Source of the DNA: Salegentibacter sediminis
GTDB taxonomy: Bacteria; Bacteroidota; Bacteroidia; Flavobacteriales; Flavobacteriaceae
Length of the DNA: 64,000 nt
Reading direction: 5' to 3'
NCBI RefSeq assembly: GCF_002078605.1
Contig: NZ_MSJR01000004.1
Coordinates: forward strand, 185,972-249,971
Made by a program: the position numbers and the translations under genes. Shown in pieces: positions 18,088-27,184 of the stretch. The notes under the pieces are model-generated. The model ran no database searches and was not told the DNA's origin. It saw only the letters and a program-made list of their open reading frames with translations. How positions within the stretch are numbered: position 1 is the stretch's first letter; each line of letters opens with the position of its first letter.

Positions 18088-20141
18088 TTTGAATGCTTTT
18101 TCTTGAGGTAATTATAGATCTCGTTCTGTGATCTTATTGGTTTCTCACCTTTTTTCGCCTTTACATAAGTGTTGCTTTCTTCTGCATCCTGGATGCGGGC
18201 TTTTACATTATCCCTAAGCTGAATGTTCAGAATTTCCTTAAACTCATTAGCGATGTCTTCATCCAGAATAGGGGCAATCACTTCAATTCTCCTATCCAGA
18301 TTTCGGGTCATCCAGTCGGCGCTTCCGTAAAAAATCAATTCTTCTCCTCCATTCTCAAATAAATAAATGCGTCCGTGTTCCAGGAAACGATCTACAATAC
18401 TGGTCATATAAATATTCTCACTAAGTCCTTTCACTCCCGGAATCAGACAGGTGAAGCCTCTTACCAATAGTCGGATCTCAACTCCAGCCTGGCTGGCTTT
18501 ATAAAGGAGCTCTATAATCTCGGGATCTTCAAGGCTATTCATTTTAGCCGTGATCTTTGCTTTCTTACCTTCCCTGGCATTATCCATTTCATTGTAGATC
18601 AACTTACTGAAACGTTGGCGGGTAGAGAAGGGGGAAATAAGCAAGTTCTTTTCCCTGGGAATTATCAAATCGCCTTCAAGAACTTTAAAGAGTCGTGAGA
18701 GTTCTTTTGTAATGCTTTTATTAGCGGTAAAGATGGCGTGATCACAATATATCTTTGAGGTTTCACTATTGAAATTCCCGGTTCCTATATAGGCATAATC
18801 GGTCAAGGATTCATTTTCCCGCCGGGTCACCAACATAATTTTAGAATGCACCTTGATTTTGGGATAACTATAAATTACATTAGCACCTTTTTCTTCAAAT
18901 TTCCTTCCCCAGATAATATTGTTCTCCTCGTCAAAGCGGGCTTTTGCTTCTACGAATACTGTTACTTTTTTGCCGTTTTCAAGAGCCTGTAGCAGGCAAC
19001 TGGTTAACTTAGATTCATCGGCCACCCTGTACAGGGAGATCTTGATATGGGTAACCTCCTTATCGGAAACAGCTTGTTCCAGGAAGTTTTCGACATATTT
19101 AAAAGACATATACGGAAAATGAACAGACTGATCTTTCTCTGTAATGCTTTCGAAATAATTCTCGCTTTGCTCCAGGCTACTATGTTTTATTGGAGGCATA
19201 GGCTTATATTGAAGCTCGGGATTATTTGTGGGATCGGGAAATGAAAAGAAATCCTTGAAATTATGATATCTCCCACCCGGCATCATATCTATTTTTCCAA
19301 GTCCAAGTAGTTTCCTTATTTTTTTCTGCCATTCATAGGGCATATCTGCATCATACAATAGCCGGGTGGGTTGACCATCCATTCTTTGCGCCAAAGACTT
19401 ATATATCTTTTCTGCGAGCACCCCGGTGTATTTATCTTCGATATACAGCTCGGCATCCCGGGAAAGCTTTACTTCATAAATACCAGTGATTTCCTTTCCG
19501 GGGAAGACATGAGCAATTTCGGCTCGAAGAACCTCATCGAGATAAGTGAGATAACAGTCGTCTCCTTCACTCTCCAGACTTATAAACCTTCCACAGCTTT
19601 CTACGGGAAGATTAACAACCCCTAATTCATTTTCTTTCTTAAAGATCACGATAAAATATAAGACAGAATTCTCCAAAAAGAGTTCATTTTCCTTATTAAG
19701 ATCTATTAATTTTGGAGTGAGCTGTGGTTCTATTTTTTTATGAAAAAAATCAGCAATATAATTCTTTTGGTTTTTGCTGAATTGTTGATGATCAATAAGG
19801 TTGATCCCGTTTTCGGCTAATTCAGGAAGAATTTGCCCATGGTAAATATCACCAAACCTATCCTGCTGTTTTTTTACTTCTTCAATAATTTTTTTGGTGA
19901 TCTTGGTAGGTTTAAGGGCAAGCTTTTTACGGATACTTTTTTCAACCCGTTTTATTTGCCTTAATTGAGATACTCTCACCCTAAAATATTCATCCAGATT
20001 CGAGGAGAATATAGCCAGAAAACGTATGCGCTCATACAGAGGATTAACTTTGTCTTCGGCTTCCTGTAAAACTCTTTCGTTAAAGCTGAGCCAGTTAAGG
20101 TCCCGATGTATTAAAGGGAGATCCTCAGAAGTTTCTTGCAT
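18084..20141 (-). CDS. ppk1: Polyphosphate kinase 1
   Basis: I take the ATG at 20141 (MQETSEDLPLIHRDLNWLSF, 685 residues). An upstream in-frame start at 20168 would add nine poorly fitting residues. The N-terminal domain shows HRDLNWLSFNERVLQEA and FSSNLDEYFRVRV. The catalytic half has the PLD-like histidine motifs: KVHSKIMLV (the autophosphorylated His) and YCDHAIFTANK. LLVRGFTCLIPGVKGLSENI and SADWMTRNLDRRIEV follow. The enzyme makes polyphosphate from ATP reversibly and acts in stress survival. The 3' end is coupled to the substrate-binding-like gene. No exopolyphosphatase gene is adjacent. Confidence 0.96.
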   Translation of the reverse strand: MQETSEDLPLIHRDLNWLSFNERVLQEAEDKVNPLYERIRFLAIFSSNLDEYFRVRVSQLRQIKRVEKSIRKKLALKPTKITKKIIEEVKKQQDRFGDIYHGQILPELAENGINLIDHQQFSKNQKNYIADFFHKKIEPQLTPKLIDLNKENELFLENSVLYFIVIFKKENELGVVNLPVESCGRFISLESEGDDCYLTYLDEVLRAEIAHVFPGKEITGIYEVKLSRDAELYIEDKYTGVLAEKIYKSLAQRMDGQPTRLLYDADMPYEWQKKIRKLLGLGKIDMMPGGRYHNFKDFFSFPDPTNNPELQYKPMPPIKHSSLEQSENYFESITEKDQSVHFPYMSFKYVENFLEQAVSDKEVTHIKISLYRVADESKLTSCLLQALENGKKVTVFVEAKARFDEENNIIWGRKFEEKGANVIYSYPKIKVHSKIMLVTRRENESLTDYAYIGTGNFNSETSKIYCDHAIFTANKSITKELSRLFKVLEGDLIIPREKNLLISPFSTRQRFSKLIYNEMDNAREGKKAKITAKMNSLEDPEIIELLYKASQAGVEIRLLVRGFTCLIPGVKGLSENIYMTSIVDRFLEHGRIYLFENGGEELIFYGSADWMTRNLDRRIEVIAPILDEDIANEFKEILNIQLRDNVKARIQDAEESNTYVKAKKGEKPIRSQNEIYNYLKKKHSK

Positions 20142-20209
20142 AGATTTTGTATTTCTCCAAAAATACAAATTAGGCTATGGTGCTGTTTCTAATATTCTGT
20201 TAAATAAGC

Positions 20210-21079
20210 CTAATCTACCAGCTTATTCAAGGTGTAAACAATTAGCTCATCAACTATTTTCCCGGGGTCTTTGGAGAAATCCCCGGTAGCTCTGTTTGCA
20301 ATTATGGCATTCATAGAGATGGAACGGTGTCCCAGTAATTTCGCAAGGCCATACATGGTTGCCGTTTCCATTTCCATATTGGTGATTTTTAAATCGTTAT
20401 AGGAAAAAGAAGAGATTTTGTCATTCATCTCCTCATCTTGCAATGCCAGCCTTAAGACTCTACCCTGGGGGCCATAAAAACCAATATTAGTCGCTGTAAT
20501 CCCTTTATAGACTTTTGAAGAAGAGAGTTTCTTCACTAATTCTTCATCTGCAGTTACTACATACGGACTTGCTTTCTTTTCAAACCAGTTGAGATGTTCC
20601 ACAAAAGCCTGGGCGAAATCAAGGTCCTGAATATTTTCATTTTTATAAAAATGAAGTACTCCATCAAAACCAATGGAATTCTCACTTAAGAGGAAGGAAT
20701 CTACTGGAATTTCCGGCTGGATTGACCCTGAAGTACCTATCCTCACCAGGTTTAGGGTACTAAGTTTTTCCTTCGAACTCCGGGTTTCAAAATCAATATT
20801 TACCAGGGCATCGAGCTCGTTAAATACAATATCAATATTATCGGGGCCAATTCCTGTAGAGACCACACTAAGGCGTTTACCTTTATAGTATCCCGTGTGG
20901 GTATGAAATTCCCTCTTTTCTATTTTATGTTCAATTTTATCGAAGTGTTTCGAAACTCGTGCAACCCGGTTAGGATCACCAACGGTGATTATGGTTTTGG
21001 CTATATGTTCCGGAAGCAGGTTTAGATGATAAATACTTCCGTTTTTATTTAATATTAATTCTGAAGCTTTAATTTTCAT
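20210..21079 (-). CDS. Nucleoside phosphorylase (PNP/UDP family)
   Basis: This 289-residue protein has the family phosphate-binding start IITVGDPNRVARVSKHFD, a ribose/phosphate motif VRIGTSGSIQPEIPVDSFLL, and NMEMETATMYGLAKLLGHRS, the Met-Glu motif that contacts ribose. Uridine phosphorylase is the nearest well-known homologue, but purine specificity cannot be excluded. It cleaves nucleosides to base plus ribose-1-phosphate in salvage. The upp gene for uracil reuse lies 18 kb away. The start codon follows the DUF1835 stop by one base, so the two genes form an operon. Confidence 0.85.
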   Translation of the reverse strand: MKIKASELILNKNGSIYHLNLLPEHIAKTIITVGDPNRVARVSKHFDKIEHKIEKREFHTHTGYYKGKRLSVVSTGIGPDNIDIVFNELDALVNIDFETRSSKEKLSTLNLVRIGTSGSIQPEIPVDSFLLSENSIGFDGVLHFYKNENIQDLDFAQAFVEHLNWFEKKASPYVVTADEELVKKLSSSKVYKGITATNIGFYGPQGRVLRLALQDEEMNDKISSFSYNDLKITNMEMETATMYGLAKLLGHRSISMNAIIANRATGDFSKDPGKIVDELIVYTLNKLVD

Positions 21080-21080
21080 G

Positions 21081-22013
21081 CTATAATTTTAATAAACGAT
21101 GGGATTCAGAATCATATAAGAAGTCATACATTCTGGCACCTCCCAGGTAATCTTCATTTTTAAGTTCTCCGTAAAAGTTCTTTTTCTTTTCCAAGGCTAA
21201 CTCCCCTTTTTCGGTAAGGCTTACCCGATTGTTAATAAGCTGGTAGAAATTTTTTATTTTATCGATAAGCCGTTGCATCTGTAAATCGCTGTAACCGTAA
21301 TAGCCCTGATATTGCAGGGCATACCCCAGTAATTGATTTAAAGAGGTTATCTCATATTTTTTAATGAGTTTAAGTACATTTTTCTCCAGGGTATTGAGTC
21401 CGGTTACCGAGTTGGGGAAGCGTTCTATATGTGCTCTTATTGAACTGGATAAATACTCGAAATTTGAAGTAGTCTTGATCTGCTGCTTAAGCTTCATAGG
21501 ATTATTGCTACAATAAAGTTCCCAGATCAACAGGGCAATTTCAATATCGTCATCATTAAGGGCGATCTTGTTTTCGTAGTGATTAAGCAATTGTTTTGGA
21601 GACAGCCTGGAAAGTGGTATTTGTTCTTTTTCTCCTTTTAATTTTTTACTGCATACCAGAAAAAAAGGTTTGCTTTTCCTGTGGTTAAGATAGTAACTGA
21701 TGGCGGCAAGCATATTGATATGACAGAAAAGATCAAACTCGAACCACAAGACTACATAATCGTGATCTTTTGCAGTCTTTAGTTTCTTTAATTGAGAAAT
21801 GAACTTCTCTTCATAAGCTTCTGCAGAAATTCCATAATTCTTTTTTAGAAATTTTTTACGCTGTTTAAGGAATTCCTGGCTTCCAACTTCCTGTAGGGTA
21901 GGACCTTCACATAACATTTCACGCCAGATTACTATTTCCCCTGGCAGGTTGAGTTCCAGCATTTCTTCAGTAAGCTCATCACCGTTAGTGATATGTAAAG
22001 CAGTACCTTCCAT
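21081..22013 (-). CDS. DUF1835 domain protein
   Basis: This 310-residue cytosolic protein opens with the DUF1835 signature ALHITNGDELTEEMLELNLPGEIVIWREMLCEGP. A conserved DYVVLWFEFDLFCHINMLA block lies near residue 105, followed by a helical C-terminal half resembling a winged-helix region. The biochemical function of this family is not known to me. It is followed one base later by the nucleoside phosphorylase gene, and 29 bases separate it from the upstream SUI1 gene, so it is part of a minus-strand operon. Confidence 0.82.
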   Translation of the reverse strand: MEGTALHITNGDELTEEMLELNLPGEIVIWREMLCEGPTLQEVGSQEFLKQRKKFLKKNYGISAEAYEEKFISQLKKLKTAKDHDYVVLWFEFDLFCHINMLAAISYYLNHRKSKPFFLVCSKKLKGEKEQIPLSRLSPKQLLNHYENKIALNDDDIEIALLIWELYCSNNPMKLKQQIKTTSNFEYLSSSIRAHIERFPNSVTGLNTLEKNVLKLIKKYEITSLNQLLGYALQYQGYYGYSDLQMQRLIDKIKNFYQLINNRVSLTEKGELALEKKKNFYGELKNEDYLGGARMYDFLYDSESHRLLKL

Positions 22014-22042
22014 AACAGCTATTTAAATAAAGGGAGCATTAG

Positions 22043-22399
22043 TTAACCACCAACTTTTTTTACTTTATATCCGTCCTTCTGAAGCAATTTTACAACCTTC
22101 TCACGATCATCACCCTGAATGATAATTTCACCATCTTTAACTGAGCCGCCCACGCCACAACTTTTTTTAAGTTTTTTCCCTAGCGTGACCAATTCTTCCT
22201 CGGGCCCTTCAAAACTTTTAATAATCGTTACGGTTTTACCACCCCGTCCTTTTTTGCTAAAGTGGGCTTCCAATAACTGTTCACCCGGACTTAAAAGTTC
22301 GGTGTTATCGCTTTGTTTAGTTTCATTTCCTTCAAAATCTTCGTTAGTTGAAAAAACGAAACCTCCAAGATCTTCAAGTCCCATCTTTTTCTTTCCCAT
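22043..22399 (-). CDS. SUI1/YciH translation-factor family protein
   Basis: This 118-residue protein ends in a SUI1 domain (KGRGGKTVTIIKSFEG; KSCGVGGSVKDGEIIIQGDDREKVVKLLQKDGYKVKKVGG). This is the bacterial YciH relative of eIF1, proposed to affect start-codon selection and to inhibit 30S initiation under stress. The first 45 residues are a family-variable acidic tail. Four bases separate its start from the stop of the upstream oxygenase gene, so the two are co-transcribed. Confidence 0.92.
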   Translation of the reverse strand: MGKKKMGLEDLGGFVFSTNEDFEGNETKQSDNTELLSPGEQLLEAHFSKKGRGGKTVTIIKSFEGPEEELVTLGKKLKKSCGVGGSVKDGEIIIQGDDREKVVKLLQKDGYKVKKVGG

Positions 22400-22403
22400 A
22401 ACT

Positions 22404-23360
22404 TTATTTTTTTGCCAGACCTATTTCCACCAGGCGTTGGTGTAAAAATTCACCTGCTGTAATATCTTCGTATTGTTTTGGATGATCTTCATCTATACAT
22501 TCCTCAAGGCAATTGAGGGGCATCTCACTGCGTGGATGCATAAAAAAGGGTATAGAATAACGTGGTTTGTCCCATTCATCCTTTGGAGGGTTTATTACCC
22601 TGTGAATGGTAGAACGCAATTTATTATTGGTATGGCGCTCCAGCATATCTCCCACGTTAATCACCAATTCGTCTTCCTGTGGAATAGCATCTATCCATTC
22701 CCCGTCTTTTCTAAGCACCTGTAGGCCTCCAGTAGACGCTCCCATTAGAAGGGTTATAAGATTAATATCCCCATGGGCTCCGGCTCTTACAGCTCCTTTC
22801 GGTTCTTCAGTAATAGGAGGGTAGTGAATTGGTCTTAAAATACTGTTTCCATTGCTCGCCCAATGATCGAAGTAGTGCTCATCGAGACCAATGTACAAAG
22901 CCAGGGCACGAAGTACATAAATGCCGGTTTTTTCTATCATCCGGTATGCTTCCATCCCTACGGAATTAAAGTCCTTTAATTCCTCAACCTGAACATTTTC
23001 AGGATACTCTTCGATTAAGTTAGCATCTTCGGCGGGTTCCTGTCCAAAATGCCAGAATTCTTTAAGATCACCTTCTTTTTTACCTTTTGCATGTTCCTTT
23101 CCAAAAGAAATATACCCCCGCTGTCCTGCCAGGCCTTCGATTTCGTATTTGCGTTTTGTTTCCAGAGGAAGATCAAAGAATGCCTTCACCTCTTTATATA
23201 ATTCCTCTACCAGCTCTTCGCTCAAAAAGTGATTTTTTAAAGCCACAAAACCAATTTCTTCGTAAGCTTTGCCAATTTCATCAACAAATTTTTGTTTTCT
23301 TTTGGGATCATCCGACAGAAAATCAGCCAGATTTACGCTGGGTATGTTATTCATTGCCAT
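22404..23360 (-). CDS. 2-oxoglutarate/Fe(II)-dependent oxygenase of the isopenicillin N synthase family
   Basis: This 318-residue protein has the DIOX_N start (IPSVNLADFLSDDPKRK; GFVALKNHFLSEELV) and a 2OG-FeII domain. The metal triad appears as His and Asp in HGDINLITLL and a distal His in STIHRVINPP. The RYSIPFFMHP motif supplies the Arg that binds the co-substrate carboxylate. The family hydroxylates or desaturates small molecules; the substrate cannot be assigned. An alternative start two codons in (MNN) is possible. It heads the operon that runs through SUI1, DUF1835 and the nucleoside phosphorylase. Confidence 0.9.
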   Translation of the reverse strand: MAMNNIPSVNLADFLSDDPKRKQKFVDEIGKAYEEIGFVALKNHFLSEELVEELYKEVKAFFDLPLETKRKYEIEGLAGQRGYISFGKEHAKGKKEGDLKEFWHFGQEPAEDANLIEEYPENVQVEELKDFNSVGMEAYRMIEKTGIYVLRALALYIGLDEHYFDHWASNGNSILRPIHYPPITEEPKGAVRAGAHGDINLITLLMGASTGGLQVLRKDGEWIDAIPQEDELVINVGDMLERHTNNKLRSTIHRVINPPKDEWDKPRYSIPFFMHPRSEMPLNCLEECIDEDHPKQYEDITAGEFLHQRLVEIGLAKK

Positions 23361-23468
23361 TTTTGGGTGTTTTTATATGTAAGGTCAACGTGCGAATTTA
23401 AGTAAAATTAAGGGAAAAGCCGAGCGTTTATATTTTTCTTAGCATTATAAAGACGTGAGATTTTTATT

Positions 23469-23476
23469 TACATTTG
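23469..23476 (+). promoter_or_regulatory. -7 promoter element of the BCKDH E1 gene (TACATTTG)
   Basis: TACATTTG fits TAnnTTTG and lies 19 bases before the ATG at 23496. I see no convincing -33 TTTG at the expected spacing. Confidence 0.5.
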
Positions 23477-23495
23477 ATATTGAAATCCTCAAATT

Positions 23496-25502
23496 ATGAC
23501 AACAGAAACCTCTTTAATTTCCAATATTACCTACCAAAATAAAGGCCTTTCTAAAACGGAATTGCTGGAACTATATCGATTAATGCTCAAACCCCGTCTC
23601 ATCGAAGAGAAAATGCTCATTTTGCTGCGACAGGGTAAGATATCCAAATGGTTTAGCGGAATTGGGCAGGAAGCGATTTCCGTGGGTGTAACCAAAGTTT
23701 TACATAAGGATGAATATATACTCCCTATGCATAGAAACCTGGGAGTATTTACCGGTAGGGAAATTCCATTACACCGGCTTTTCTCTCAATGGCAGGGAAA
23801 GATGAACGGCTTTACCAAAGGCAGGGACCGTAGTTTTCACTTCGGAACTCAGGAATTTAAAATTGTCGGAATGATTTCCCACCTCGGGCCTCAACTTGGC
23901 GTTGCAGATGGGATCGCACTTGCTCATAAACTTAAAAAAGAGAAAAAACTTACCGCTGTTTTTACCGGAGAAGGAGGAACCAGTGAAGGGGATTTTCATG
24001 AAGCGCTTAATATTGCATCGGTGTGGGACCTTCCGGTACTTTTTTGTATTGAGAATAATGGATATGGATTATCTACGCCTACAAATGAACAATACCGATG
24101 CAAAGACATCGCAGATCGTGCCCTGGGTTATGGAATGGAATCCCATATTATGGATGGAAATAACATACTCGAGGTCTACACCCGTGTGAATGAAATAGCC
24201 CAAAGTGTTCGTGAAAATCCGAGACCGGTTTTGCTGGAATTTAAAACCTTCAGAATGCGGGGCCACGAAGAGGCTAGCGGAACTAAATATGTACCTGAAG
24301 AATTGATGCAACACTGGGCAGAAAAAGATCCGGTAATAAATTTCAGAAATTATTTAATGGCGGAAGAATTTCTTGATCAAAAATTTAATGATGAATTGAT
24401 TACAGAAATTAAAACAGAAATCGATAAGAATTTAAAGATTGCTTTTTCTGAAAACCCCGTATCCTCTACTGAAAGTGATGAATTAAATGATGTGTACAGG
24501 AGTTTTAATTATGAAGAAGTTACACCAAAAGAAGAAACAGAGGAGTTAAGATTGGTAGATGCTATTGCCCAAAGCATTAAGCAATCTATGGCGAAACATC
24601 ACCAGCTTGTTTTAATGGGTCAGGATATCGCAGATTATGGAGGGGTTTTCAAAATCACCGATGGTCTTATGGCTGAATTTGGCAGGGAGCGGGTGAGAAA
24701 CACTCCTATCTGTGAATCTGCTGTGGTGGCTGCTGGAATGGGCCTATCTATTAACGGCATGAAAGCCATGGTAGAAATGCAATTTGGCGATTTTGTAAGC
24801 TCCGGTTTTAATCCCATTGTAAATTACCTGGCAAAGGTTAATTACCGCTGGAACCAAAATGCCGATGTGGTTATAAGAATGCCTTGCGGGGCAGGAGTGG
24901 GGGCTGGCCCCTTCCATAGCCAAACCAATGAGGCCTGGTTTACCAAGACACCAGGTTTAAAAGTGATTTACCCTGCATTCCCTTATGATGCCAAAGGGCT
25001 ACTAAATACGGCTTTTAATGATCCTAATCCTGTGCTTTTCTTCGAACATAAAGCATTATACCGAAGCATTAGACAGGAGGTTCCTGTAGATTATTATACA
25101 CTTCCTCTGGGAAAAGCCTCTATGCTTCAGCGTGGGGAACGAATTAGCATAATCACCTATGGTGCCGGGGTACACTGGTCGCTGGAAGTATTAAAGGATA
25201 TGGATTATTCCGATGCCGATTTAATAGATTTAAGATGCCTGCAACCTTTAGATAAGGAAGCTATCATAGAATCGGTAAAGAAAACGGGGAAAGCGCTGGT
25301 ACTTACCGAAGATAGCTTATTCGGTAGTCTTGCTTCAGAGATAGCAGCTTTAATACAAGAAGAGTGTTTTGAATATTTAGATGCCCCGGTATTCCGAATA
25401 GGAAGCATGGAAACTCCTATACCCTTTGCCTCTCAGTTGGAAAAACAATACCTACCCAAGGAAAAACTTAAAGTTAAGCTTCAGGAATTAATTGAATATT
25501 AG
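23496..25502 (+). CDS. Branched-chain 2-oxoacid dehydrogenase E1, fused alpha and beta subunits
   Basis: This 668-residue fusion has an alpha half (about 1-320) with the thiamine diphosphate motif GEGGTSEGDFHEALN...NNGYG and the MRGHEEASGT phosphorylation-loop-like region. The beta half (about 350-668) has MGQDIADYGGVFKIT, TPICESAVVAAGMGL, EMQFGDF and DLRCLQPLDKEAI. It decarboxylates branched-chain 2-oxoacids and transfers the acyl group to lipoyl-E2, feeding branched-chain fatty acid synthesis and amino-acid degradation. Fused E1 chains of this kind are usual in Bacteroidota. The E2 and E3 genes are not in the window. It appears monocistronic. Confidence 0.94.
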   Translation: MTTETSLISNITYQNKGLSKTELLELYRLMLKPRLIEEKMLILLRQGKISKWFSGIGQEAISVGVTKVLHKDEYILPMHRNLGVFTGREIPLHRLFSQWQGKMNGFTKGRDRSFHFGTQEFKIVGMISHLGPQLGVADGIALAHKLKKEKKLTAVFTGEGGTSEGDFHEALNIASVWDLPVLFCIENNGYGLSTPTNEQYRCKDIADRALGYGMESHIMDGNNILEVYTRVNEIAQSVRENPRPVLLEFKTFRMRGHEEASGTKYVPEELMQHWAEKDPVINFRNYLMAEEFLDQKFNDELITEIKTEIDKNLKIAFSENPVSSTESDELNDVYRSFNYEEVTPKEETEELRLVDAIAQSIKQSMAKHHQLVLMGQDIADYGGVFKITDGLMAEFGRERVRNTPICESAVVAAGMGLSINGMKAMVEMQFGDFVSSGFNPIVNYLAKVNYRWNQNADVVIRMPCGAGVGAGPFHSQTNEAWFTKTPGLKVIYPAFPYDAKGLLNTAFNDPNPVLFFEHKALYRSIRQEVPVDYYTLPLGKASMLQRGERISIITYGAGVHWSLEVLKDMDYSDADLIDLRCLQPLDKEAIIESVKKTGKALVLTEDSLFGSLASEIAALIQEECFEYLDAPVFRIGSMETPIPFASQLEKQYLPKEKLKVKLQELIEY

Positions 25503-25632
25503 CATTAATTAAACAGTTTTTCAATCATATTAAGAAACCTTAACGGGCTTACTGTTAAATTAGTAATAATCTTTTGTGGACCTTAGGCTCCTACTGTAAT
25601 TTAGACTTTAACTAATCAAAAAATCTAATATT

Positions 25633-25794
25633 ATGGTACGTTTAATCGTTATTTTTTTAATCATTGCTTTGGTCGCTGCAATCTTTGGATTTGGTGGCAT
25701 AGCAGAAGGTTTCGCTGATATTGCAAAGATCATTTTCTATATATTTCTAGTGCTACTGGTCATATCATTAATTAGTCGATTATTCAGAAGATAA
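25633..25794 (+). CDS. DUF1328/YtjA-like small membrane protein
   Basis: This 53-residue ORF runs from ATG 25633 to TAA 25794. It has two hydrophobic segments ([21 protein letters not shown] and [16 protein letters not shown]) joined by [10 protein letters not shown], and a basic tail SRLFRR. The layout FGFGG-IA-ADIAKI-F is the DUF1328/YtjA family signature. These are small inner-membrane proteins induced by stress in several bacteria, with unknown molecular role. A terminator-like hairpin follows, and the lipocalin and OmpA lipoprotein genes lie next on the same strand. Confidence 0.85.
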   Translation: MVRLIVIFLIIALVAAIFGFGGIAEGFADIAKIIFYIFLVLLVISLISRLFRR

Positions 25795-25813
25795 TTTAAT
25801 CTATTATAGTCTT

Positions 25814-25863
25814 AAATCCAATGTGGTTTTTTGGTTTTTTCCAGGGCTTGCATTGGGTTTTTA
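25814..25863 (+). terminator. Probable terminator after the DUF1328 gene
   Basis: Arms AAATCCAATG (25814-25823) and CATTGGGTTT (25851-25860) pair, with one T:G wobble, around a long T-rich loop and are followed by a run of T. The large loop makes it a weaker candidate than the others. Confidence 0.45.
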
Positions 25864-25884
25864 TATTTAATTAAATCCAAAACC

Positions 25885-26364
25885 ATGAAAAAACTTTTAA
25901 TATTATTATCTATAACATTACTGGTCGCGGCCTGTGGCCCCAGTAAAACTGCCAGAGAGGCCCGAAAAACTTTTAATGGAGACTGGACACTTAGCAGTGT
26001 AACCTATCCGAACAACGCCGGGGAGTTTAATGTAACCTTATTGAATGATGCCTCTGCCGATTGCTTTGAAGGAAGTACCTGGAATTTTATATCAAATAAT
26101 AACCATGGAACCTATCGGGTACAGGGAATTAATTGCGACGGAGGTGAACGTCATTTTATGTGGTCTATAGATGAGGAAAATACCCCGGAAGGCCTGTATG
26201 ATTTCCTGCTGAAACCAACCGATGAAAATTACAAATCTACTACCGGAAATCAAGGCTTCAGATTAAACCTTAGATCCTTAAGTGAAACACAAATGGTTTG
26301 GGAACAAACAGTTAGTCTGGATGGATCTCCATTTGTTATTCGAATGAACTTTTCTAAAAACTAA
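25885..26364 (+). CDS. Lipocalin-like lipoprotein
   Basis: The product has 159 residues from ATG 25885. A longer frame from 25831 only adds residues before a clear lipoprotein signal peptide (KKLLILLSITLLVAACGPS, lipobox VAAC, Cys18). The mature part begins RKTFNGDWTLSSVTYPN and shows the beta-strand pattern of small Bacteroidota lipocalin-like proteins (WNFISNNNHGTYRV; MVWEQTVSLDG). It is presumably anchored in the outer or inner membrane. The ligand is unknown. The OmpA lipoprotein gene follows after 16 bases, so the two are likely one transcript. Confidence 0.75.
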   Translation: MKKLLILLSITLLVAACGPSKTAREARKTFNGDWTLSSVTYPNNAGEFNVTLLNDASADCFEGSTWNFISNNNHGTYRVQGINCDGGERHFMWSIDEENTPEGLYDFLLKPTDENYKSTTGNQGFRLNLRSLSETQMVWEQTVSLDGSPFVIRMNFSKN

Positions 26365-26380
26365 TTTAAATTTTACTGAT

Positions 26381-27079
26381 ATGAAGATGCAATTGAATAA
26401 AATGTTCGCTTTACTTTTTGCCGCGACTATGTTGTTTGGCTGTGAAGCAACCAAGAATGCTAATAATAAACAAAAAGGTGCTGTAATCGGATCTGCCGGT
26501 GGTGCTGTTATTGGAGGTGTTATTGGTAACAATACCGGAGATGGAAATACCGCTCTTGGAGCTATTATTGGTGGAGTAGTAGGTGGAGCCGCTGGTGCCT
26601 ATATTGGAGATCGTATGGATAAGCAGGCTCAAAGAATTGAGGAAGAGATCCCTGGAGCAGAAGTGGAAAGAGTAGGAGAAGGTATTAATGTTACTTTTGA
26701 TGAATCCAGTGGGGTTTATTTTGATACCGACAAATACAATATCAACTCCAGATCTCGCGAAACACTTGATAAGCTTGCCGATATCTTTAGAGAATATCCC
26801 AATTCCAATATTCTTGTAGAGGGACATACCGATAATACAGGTAGCGAGAGTTATAATCTTACCCTTTCCAAGAACAGAGCACAAGCTGTTACAAATTATT
26901 TATTGGGAGAAGGTCTCGCCAGTGGAAGGTTTGAGACGAAATGGTATGGAGAACTCCAGCCAAAATATGATAACAGTACTGTGGAAGGCAGAGCCAAAAA
27001 CCGTAGGGTAGAGCTGGCCATTGTAGCCAATGAAGAACTAAAAGAAGAAGCCAAAAGACAGGCAGAAGAACAGGAATAA
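26381..27079 (+). CDS. OmpA-family lipoprotein with glycine-zipper segment
   Basis: This 232-residue protein has a lipoprotein signal (KMFALLFAATMLFGC, Cys21). A glycine-zipper region follows at about 33-75 (GAVIGSAGGAVIGGVIGN; GAIIGGVVGGAAGAYIGDRMD), then an OmpA C-terminal domain (GVYFDTDKYNINSRSRETLDKLAD; VEGHTDNTGSESYNLTLSKNRAQAV; EGRAKNRRVELAI). It should tether the outer membrane to peptidoglycan, with the zipper inserting in or oligomerising at a membrane. This is the YiaD-type architecture. It is co-transcribed with the lipocalin-like gene and closed by a good terminator. Confidence 0.92.
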   Translation: MKMQLNKMFALLFAATMLFGCEATKNANNKQKGAVIGSAGGAVIGGVIGNNTGDGNTALGAIIGGVVGGAAGAYIGDRMDKQAQRIEEEIPGAEVERVGEGINVTFDESSGVYFDTDKYNINSRSRETLDKLADIFREYPNSNILVEGHTDNTGSESYNLTLSKNRAQAVTNYLLGEGLASGRFETKWYGELQPKYDNSTVEGRAKNRRVELAIVANEELKEEAKRQAEEQE

Positions 27080-27101
27080 ATTAAACTATGCTTATTAATA
27101 T

Positions 27102-27131
27102 AAAATCCCGGCCAGAAGCCGGGATTTTTAT
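27102..27131 (+). terminator. Intrinsic terminator after the OmpA lipoprotein gene
   Basis: Stem ATCCCGGC (27105-27112) and GCCGGGAT (27118-27125), loop CAGAA, followed by a T-rich run. Confidence 0.9.
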
Positions 27132-27184
27132 TTTTAATCCATTGATTTTTGGTAACTTAGAAGAACTAATCAATCTACATTCGT

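Noticed and set aside
26411..26884. 157-codon open frame on the minus strand opposite the OmpA lipoprotein gene
   Set aside because: It is Ser/Ile/Gly-rich mirror coding of the glycine zipper and has no recognisable domain; the plus-strand gene is certain.
27148..27183. TTTG and TACATTCG before the FabL-like gene as a promoter
   Set aside because: The -7 word is imperfect and ends one base before the ATG, so transcription would start inside the gene.
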